Assembly: GCF_042650605.1 (NCBI RefSeq)
Contig: NZ_JBHSBN010000030.1
Location: forward strand, 1 to 64,000
Length of the DNA: 64,000 bases
Direction of reading: 5' to 3'
From: Micromonospora_J zhanjiangensis
Lineage (GTDB): Bacteria; Actinomycetota; Actinomycetes; Mycobacteriales; Micromonosporaceae
Shown: positions 61,101-64,000 of the stretch, in pieces
Position numbering within the stretch: the first letter of the stretch is position 1
Layout: the number at the start of each line of letters is the position of its first letter
Notes under the pieces: generated by a model
What the model was told of the DNA's origin: nothing
The model's input: only the letters and a program-made list of their open reading frames with translations
The model's database searches: none
Made by a program: the position numbers and the translations under genes

Positions 61101-64000
61101 CCGGTGCCGAGCAGGCCGAGTAGCGCCGCGAAGGCGCCGCCGCTCGGCCACGGCCCCCAGGTGACCTCCGGAGGCGCGCCCGCGTCGTCCTCCCAGGGAG
61201 CCAGGCCGACATTCTCGTCCGCCCACAGGCTGCGCAGCACCCGCCAGGCCACGCGGGTCGCCTCCTCGACGCCGTCGCTGTCGCCGCCGGTGGCGGTCAG
61301 CACGTGTCGACCCAGGTGCTCGGCGAGCAGCGCGCATCGGCGGTGGAACAGCGCAAAGGCCGCCCGGAAGAACCCGAACCGCTCGTCCCCGTCGCCGCAC
61401 CGCACGAGATGCTCGAAGGCCCCCACAGGGTTCTCGAAGAGTGCGGCGAACGGGGCGAGCGCCGCGCGGGGTGCGAAGTACAGGTCGCGGACGGCGCGGC
61501 GCTCGGCGGCGCGCAGCGGCCGCAGGTGCAGCAGGGCGTCGAGCAGCGGCCCGTCGCGCAGCGGCAGCTCGATCGACAGCTCCTCGGCGGCCGCGTCGTA
61601 CCACAGTGGCGTGTCGGCCCACATGAGCGGCGAGGTGTCGGCCGCGGCGAGCGGCACCGCGTAGCGCCGCGCGGACGGCGGGACGCCGACGCCGATCCGC
61701 TCGGGGAACAGGTGCCGCCCGAGCTCCTCGAGCGGATCCGGGCCGGCCGCCGGGGCGACGTACCCGAATTCCTGCCGGAGCGAGGCGCTGATCCGCGGCC
61801 ACGACCACGCCCGGATGTGGTCCTCGTCGACGTGCACGGCCCGCAGCGCTGCCCGCAGGGCCCAGAGGGAGAACCCGTCCTCACCGTCCTGCCCCGGCTC
61901 GGTGTCACCCAGCGCGAGCGGGTCGCCGATCGCCTCGGACTCGTCCTGCAGGGGGAACGGGTCGTCGCCCGCGAGGTGCGGCTGCGCGGTGTAGAGGAAG
62001 AGCAGCTCGCCCACCGTGAACCGGGAGCGGTACACCTTCAGCAGGACCTCGGCGAACCGCAGGGTGTGCGTCGGGCGGGCCCACCAGGTGTCCGAGGGCG
62101 TGGCGGGGTCGAACCCGCAGAGGGCGGACAGGGACGTCAGGTTGTCGGCGAGCACCTTGGCCAGCTCGGGGCTGCGGCGCAGCTCCGGCTCGGAGCGTTC
62201 GGCCGTGTCCTCGACGCCGTCGAGCAGCATCCGGACCGCACGTCCCCAGCCCGGTCCCGCGCTACCGGCGCCGGTCCACAGCGCGAGCAGCGGCACCCGG
62301 TCGACCGGCCCAGCGGCGGGCGGCAGGTCGCAGGGATCGGCGAGCAGCGGCAGGCCGAGGTCCTCGCAGAGCATGAGCAGCGCCGCGACGTCGCGCAGGA
62401 ACTCGGGATCGACGCCGACCGGGCCGCCCGGGGTGAACACGTGCAGCACGCTGTCGAGATCGGCCAGCGTGGCGAAGCTGAGGCCGCCCCCGCAGCGGCG
62501 ACGCAGGAACCGCCACAGCCGGACGGCGAGGGCCAGCCGCACGAGCCCGTCACGGGGGGACTCTTGGTCGGCCTCCTCGGGGAACGCCACCCGCCAGTCG
62601 CCGGGACAGCAGGGCTCGCACTCCGGCAGCGGCCGCGGATCGTCCGTCCGGTCGCGAGTCTCCACCGGCAGGATGCCGAACCGGATCAGGCCGGAGGCCT
62701 GCAGGTCGACCAGGTCGCAGTAGGCCAGGCCGGTGCGGGCGAGCAGCTCGGACAGGCGCACGGCGATGGTTACCCAGGGGCGGTCGTCGACGACGGCCGA
62801 CGGGAAGCCGTACAGCTGCCACGCCGCGGTCTCCCCCTCGCCCGGGTCGTCACTCGGCGGGGTGGCGAACAGCGCGGCGAACTCGTGCGCGCCGATGCAC
62901 AGGTACTCCAGGGCCAGTTCGAACCGCACGGGGTAGCGCCACAGGTGCCGGCCGAACCCGGCAGGCTCGGCCACAGGGTCGAGCACGAACTCGGTGATGT
63001 CCCGGCGGAACCGGCGCATCACCTCGTACCGGCTGCCACCCATGGCCTCCAGGTAGCTGCGATCGACGTCGAGCGGCTGGTCGTACGGCAGCTGCGGGGC
63101 GCCGAGGTCGACGGCGAGCGCTTGGTAGGCCTGCGCGGACGTCGGCGGTACGCCGACCGCGGCGGGCGAGGAGTGCTCGGGCAGCGCGGCGAACAGCGTG
63201 GTCGGGTCGTGCCGGTACCCTTCGCTGGCCCGGTGGTCTGCGGCCCCGCCGCACGAGGCCTCCGCGGCGGGGTCGGCGTCCGGGCCGGCAGGTGCGAGGA
63301 CGTGCCCGGCGAGCGAGGCGGCCGCGGTGTCCAGGACCGCGCCCCCCTGCGCCGGCCCACCTGCGGCGACGGTGGCGGCCAACTCCTCCAGGCTCTCGTT
63401 CACCAGGTCGATCACGGGGATCGGGGTCCACACGTTCGCGCCGGTGACCTGCAGCGAGCCGAGCGACCCGCGGCGCGGCGCGAGCAACTCCCCGAGGCTG
63501 CCCTCGGTGGCGTCGTCCGACGGCTCCGCGCAACTGCTGGCCGGGGTCACGCGGAGCAGGTCGTACAGGTAGGCAACCGGTCCGAACGGCGACAGGTGCT
63601 CCGGCGGCACGCAGTCGACGAGCGTGCCGTCGGGGTTCACCGGCCGGAACGGTCCGGGCTGCGGCGGCGCGACCCAGGTGGACGCCGTCTGGATCTGCGC
63701 CGCGTACGGGTGGGCGACCGTGCCGTCGAGGGCGGCCCGGAAGTCGTCGGGGCTGAGCGCCTGGACGGCCTCCTCGGTGGTGAACCCGCGCGCGTAGAGC
63801 GCCTCCATCAGCGAGAACCGCAGCTCCGCAAGACCTGCGCCGGGGGCGAAGGCGGTGAGGCGGAAGAGCGCGTCGAGGACGTCGAGGGCCTGCGCGAGCC
63901 ACGCCTGCGCGTCGGGGTCCCCGGGGAAGACGTCGAGCACGCCGGCGGACGACGCCGTGGCGTCCCGCGCGGTGCCCACAGTCCAGGTGCCACCGCCGTG
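55112..64000 (-). CDS. Tc toxin TcA-like subunit, possibly truncated by the right edge
   Basis: The frame is open to the right edge; GTG 63979 would give 2955 residues, but the true start may lie outside. Numbered from there, the protein shows the TcA/VRP1 N-terminal signature LSPFGPVAYLYDLLRV (near 130), a PA14-like receptor-binding domain (about 1043-1180) and the neuraminidase-region motif QWQAAARRALYRENWIEWDE. The pore/TcB-binding region lies at about 2320-2725, with the coiled segment GWERREDEWRQQVQVISIEL and helical heptads after it. TcA subunits form a pentameric bell that injects the BC cargo. Unusual are His/Asp, GHEHD and (DG)11 stretches and several Cys-rich inserts. It is first in an operon with the BC gene. 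Confidence 0.88.
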   Translation of the reverse strand, partial: HGGGTWTVGTARDATASSAGVLDVFPGDPDAQAWLAQALDVLDALFRLTAFAPGAGLAELRFSLMEALYARGFTTEEAVQALSPDDFRAALDGTVAHPYAAQIQTASTWVAPPQPGPFRPVNPDGTLVDCVPPEHLSPFGPVAYLYDLLRVTPASSCAEPSDDATEGSLGELLAPRRGSLGSLQVTGANVWTPIPVIDLVNESLEELAATVAAGGPAQGGAVLDTAAASLAGHVLAPAGPDADPAAEASCGGAADHRASEGYRHDPTTLFAALPEHSSPAAVGVPPTSAQAYQALAVDLGAPQLPYDQPLDVDRSYLEAMGGSRYEVMRRFRRDITEFVLDPVAEPAGFGRHLWRYPVRFELALEYLCIGAHEFAALFATPPSDDPGEGETAAWQLYGFPSAVVDDRPWVTIAVRLSELLARTGLAYCDLVDLQASGLIRFGILPVETRDRTDDPRPLPECEPCCPGDWRVAFPEEADQESPRDGLVRLALAVRLWRFLRRRCGGGLSFATLADLDSVLHVFTPGGPVGVDPEFLRDVAALLMLCEDLGLPLLADPCDLPPAAGPVDRVPLLALWTGAGSAGPGWGRAVRMLLDGVEDTAERSEPELRRSPELAKVLADNLTSLSALCGFDPATPSDTWWARPTHTLRFAEVLLKVYRSRFTVGELLFLYTAQPHLAGDDPFPLQDESEAIGDPLALGDTEPGQDGEDGFSLWALRAALRAVHVDEDHIRAWSWPRISASLRQEFGYVAPAAGPDPLEELGRHLFPERIGVGVPPSARRYAVPLAAADTSPLMWADTPLWYDAAAEELSIELPLRDGPLLDALLHLRPLRAAERRAVRDLYFAPRAALAPFAALFENPVGAFEHLVRCGDGDERFGFFRAAFALFHRRCALLAEHLGRHVLTATGGDSDGVEEATRVAWRVLRSLWADENVGLAPWEDDAGAPPEVTWGPWPSGGAFAALLGLLGTGLVGEIGAPPADDGDDDRHHHHRDEDDDAEGEDEEAAPTGPVGLWWREVRGPLTAFGGARDAGNAPVPTVIPALDLQLTPQQSRYVALRNGLALLDAGGEPLGGAQPFAVRWHGVLIVERGGRYRFLGRDVDRHEGHEHDGHEHDGHEHERCEGRAWRLVLRRGQRTWTVLNHGMPGEDAPGHRSGALALRRGAYDLVLDAEERRPRFQRQQDARPTRTGFWFGYEGPDTEGKPQVLPFERLFVASHDATLGVGVVRQPPEGEGKVLPPGAVVDGEQAAGWLEKLYTSSLRDIRRTYQRAFKGVLIAHRAGLSADPLRAQRQSELGYLLEHAETFAGTAYPRTGAAAFGVHRAWFDLNLLPVSDPYPPAALLAQPVPPYPAVPDQRSDPGAPRRAALFDTWERLVDYTDLRRQTRRARERPAWVLFDEVSEQQPDDPAQLLRHLGIDLRYAPIVATYFVPPPGSAPYRFGPTDLEDERWAVRAWRGATWLHRIEQHLVPADVTTVRPDLWASDDPAAADGDGVTGLANLTAFVQAAYLEHGEPRRYADLERLNDGLRLRARDALVAYLCAADRVRLPDGVTYARTVTDLSDLLLQDVATGVCRRVTRVEDAVSAAQAFVQRAVLGLEPALPVGTALLELWECRLATFRQWQAAARRALYRENWIEWDELRQAQRHEAFTLLEQRLREDVLTVPVPGGLTWWPGPRPPRHPGLRLLQDAEPNEEWLVQPPPEGLGLLGSPEHGPQPSWLSPVEGPPTPPPDGDGDGDGDGDGDGDGDGDGDGDDGGPVGIADRPAGGAPAAPGGSRRRAPAAAKRARREVSAQVPDPDPVRTAVERVSGRALTAVAGEEDGRQPAQLPLWLDAAIGLGAPFVRVAAAGLPPASAHLHAPGADVPCCDACPGEHPARVDEYYFWLAGSALFEEADAPQDAEAGVVVSTLQNPADQTSDWHRPQKLPALLQWQPRGEVHLWWCRVNAGQFEAPRRSTDGVEITPGAAPGLVFHGRSGDSLRFSVAGAVPPVGYQDPTAPGFRYDLVPDAAVVLPLVEPPAGPAPTFPGGLDGYPYLSFVSPGAALIPLSRFAVAMTVAGALRAHCRHDAALAWYDLVGHPLEQDDAWGGCPPPNPVDEDTARRRAVLLAYLETLLDAADGLLCSGSPEHALRARALLDVAGRVLGEPPRRVLPAAAEPPDGDGEGMTVTGFQPAPAALNPRLLALYERHEERVGLVRQRLDGQRLRERSRRPGPAFWTAPDRPGSLTSLLGEPAAVGGQGCDLCGPAEGCTCLAGPYRFTFLVQKAMDLANELRGFGAALLSAFEKGDGELLAALRAGHERQLLDLGVRTRQLQWRDADWQVQALYKTKQGALARLGYYQDLLRRGHNAGETGYESLNGVATASKVGANVSEGIAQGIGMTPDFWLGVAGIAGTPLQFQQFPLGNKLAAGFSTAARIMNGLADIANITGGLSLTEGGWERREDEWRQQVQVISIELEQVERQILGAERRRDAALRDINVQQQQAEQAADVQDFLRDKFTNAQLYLHLQRETAGLHRRLYDLTVQAALRAQRAFTVERATSRHTFLPAESWDGGERGLLAGERLLVALRQMEAAYLEENCREYELTKHLSLRVDFPLAFLQLQQTGRCEIDVPEWMFDLDYPGHYLRRIKNVTLTVPAVVGPYTGVHCRLTLLSSQIRLDPRLAVPPEGCCGQCRSGCACGDVGPCRCAGGGRPRTCRCATGACPSCSRWRDRSRWADPAGYALAPDDPRAVRSHIAGEAIATSTGQNDSGLFELSFRDERYLPFEYRGAVGRWRIELPQEDNRFALDTLADVVLRVDYTARQGGEALAEAARTAARRRLPGAGVRLFDVRHDFPDDWYALTGGDASGAWPVRLTRDHFPFLSGGCDLAVTRLGLYVEVEDPGCRGSLPVTLVTRHLCEHRNDDDCDCPGQTIECLATSELPCLFHGVVDVELRVPRRGHHRPIAVLRFPQRELTAAYLVCGYRIRTGRE
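58759..58824. repeat. Hexanucleotide repeat coding (Asp-Gly)11
   Basis: Eleven units of CYCCGT in the TcA gene, read on the minus strand as Asp-Gly dipeptides at about residues 1718-1741. The unit is in frame, so slippage changes linker length without breaking the gene. Confidence 0.9.
60656..60700. repeat. 15-bp triplicate repeat coding GHEHD
   Basis: GTGCTCGTGCCCGTC is present three times in a row, the last with one change. On the minus strand it codes GHEHD repeats within the PA14-like domain of TcA, giving a His/acid cluster that could bind metal or sense pH. Confidence 0.9.

Overview
The window is very GC-rich, with strong G/C preference at third codon positions, many GTG/TTG starts and several apparently leaderless regulator genes. 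With SARP/AfsR regulators, actinobacterial sugar ABC operons and GH87 glucanases, this points to a filamentous actinomycete, most likely Micromonosporaceae (Micromonospora-like). The genus is an inference. No rRNA, tRNA or CRISPR was seen.

Layout: 1-17 kb is a mixed chromosomal region. It holds an SGNH hydrolase cut by the left edge, a GNAT, a MarR regulator divergent from a GT1-type glycosyltransferase across a shared palindrome, a LacI regulator, a secreted M74 murein endopeptidase, a CYP152-type P450, an AfsR/SARP regulator, a NarL/DesK two-component pair, and two divergent secreted phospholipase-D-like proteins. 16.3-28.5 kb is a carbohydrate locus: LacI regulator, sugar ABC importer (binding lipoprotein and two permeases, no ATPase), cytoplasmic GH13 enzyme and two large secreted GH87 alpha-1,3-glucanase-like proteins. 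Together they would cut, import and hydrolyse alpha-1,3-glucan, a fungal wall polymer. 28.7-31.3 kb is an ABC exporter pair.

31.4-36.1 kb carries an unannotated 54-residue ORF and a two-gene cell-death/immunity candidate: a small helical protein whose C-terminal RHIM-like peptide is echoed at the N-terminus of the adjacent NB-ARC/TPR (NLR-like) protein. A GT-B-fold gene divergent from a second SARP/NB-ARC regulator follows. 39.2-47 kb is an accessory, decaying stretch: intact FetB-like, SUKH-4-like, P-loop kinase, Nudix and nucleotidyltransferase genes sit among fragments of RibD/DHFR, SRPBCC, SHOCT, LysE, IS110 and IS701 genes.

47-64 kb is one leftward operon coding for a Tc (toxin complex) system: a roughly 2,960-residue TcA-like subunit that runs to the right edge, and a 2,697-residue TcB-TcC fusion with an Rhs core and a C-terminal tip. 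The tip has a PD-(D/E)xK-like nuclease candidate, a glycine-rich hydrophobic stretch and a terminal CxxCHG motif. An IS701-type remnant abuts its stop codon at a CTAG site. The best candidates for new biology are the amyloid-motif NLR pair and the Tc tip.
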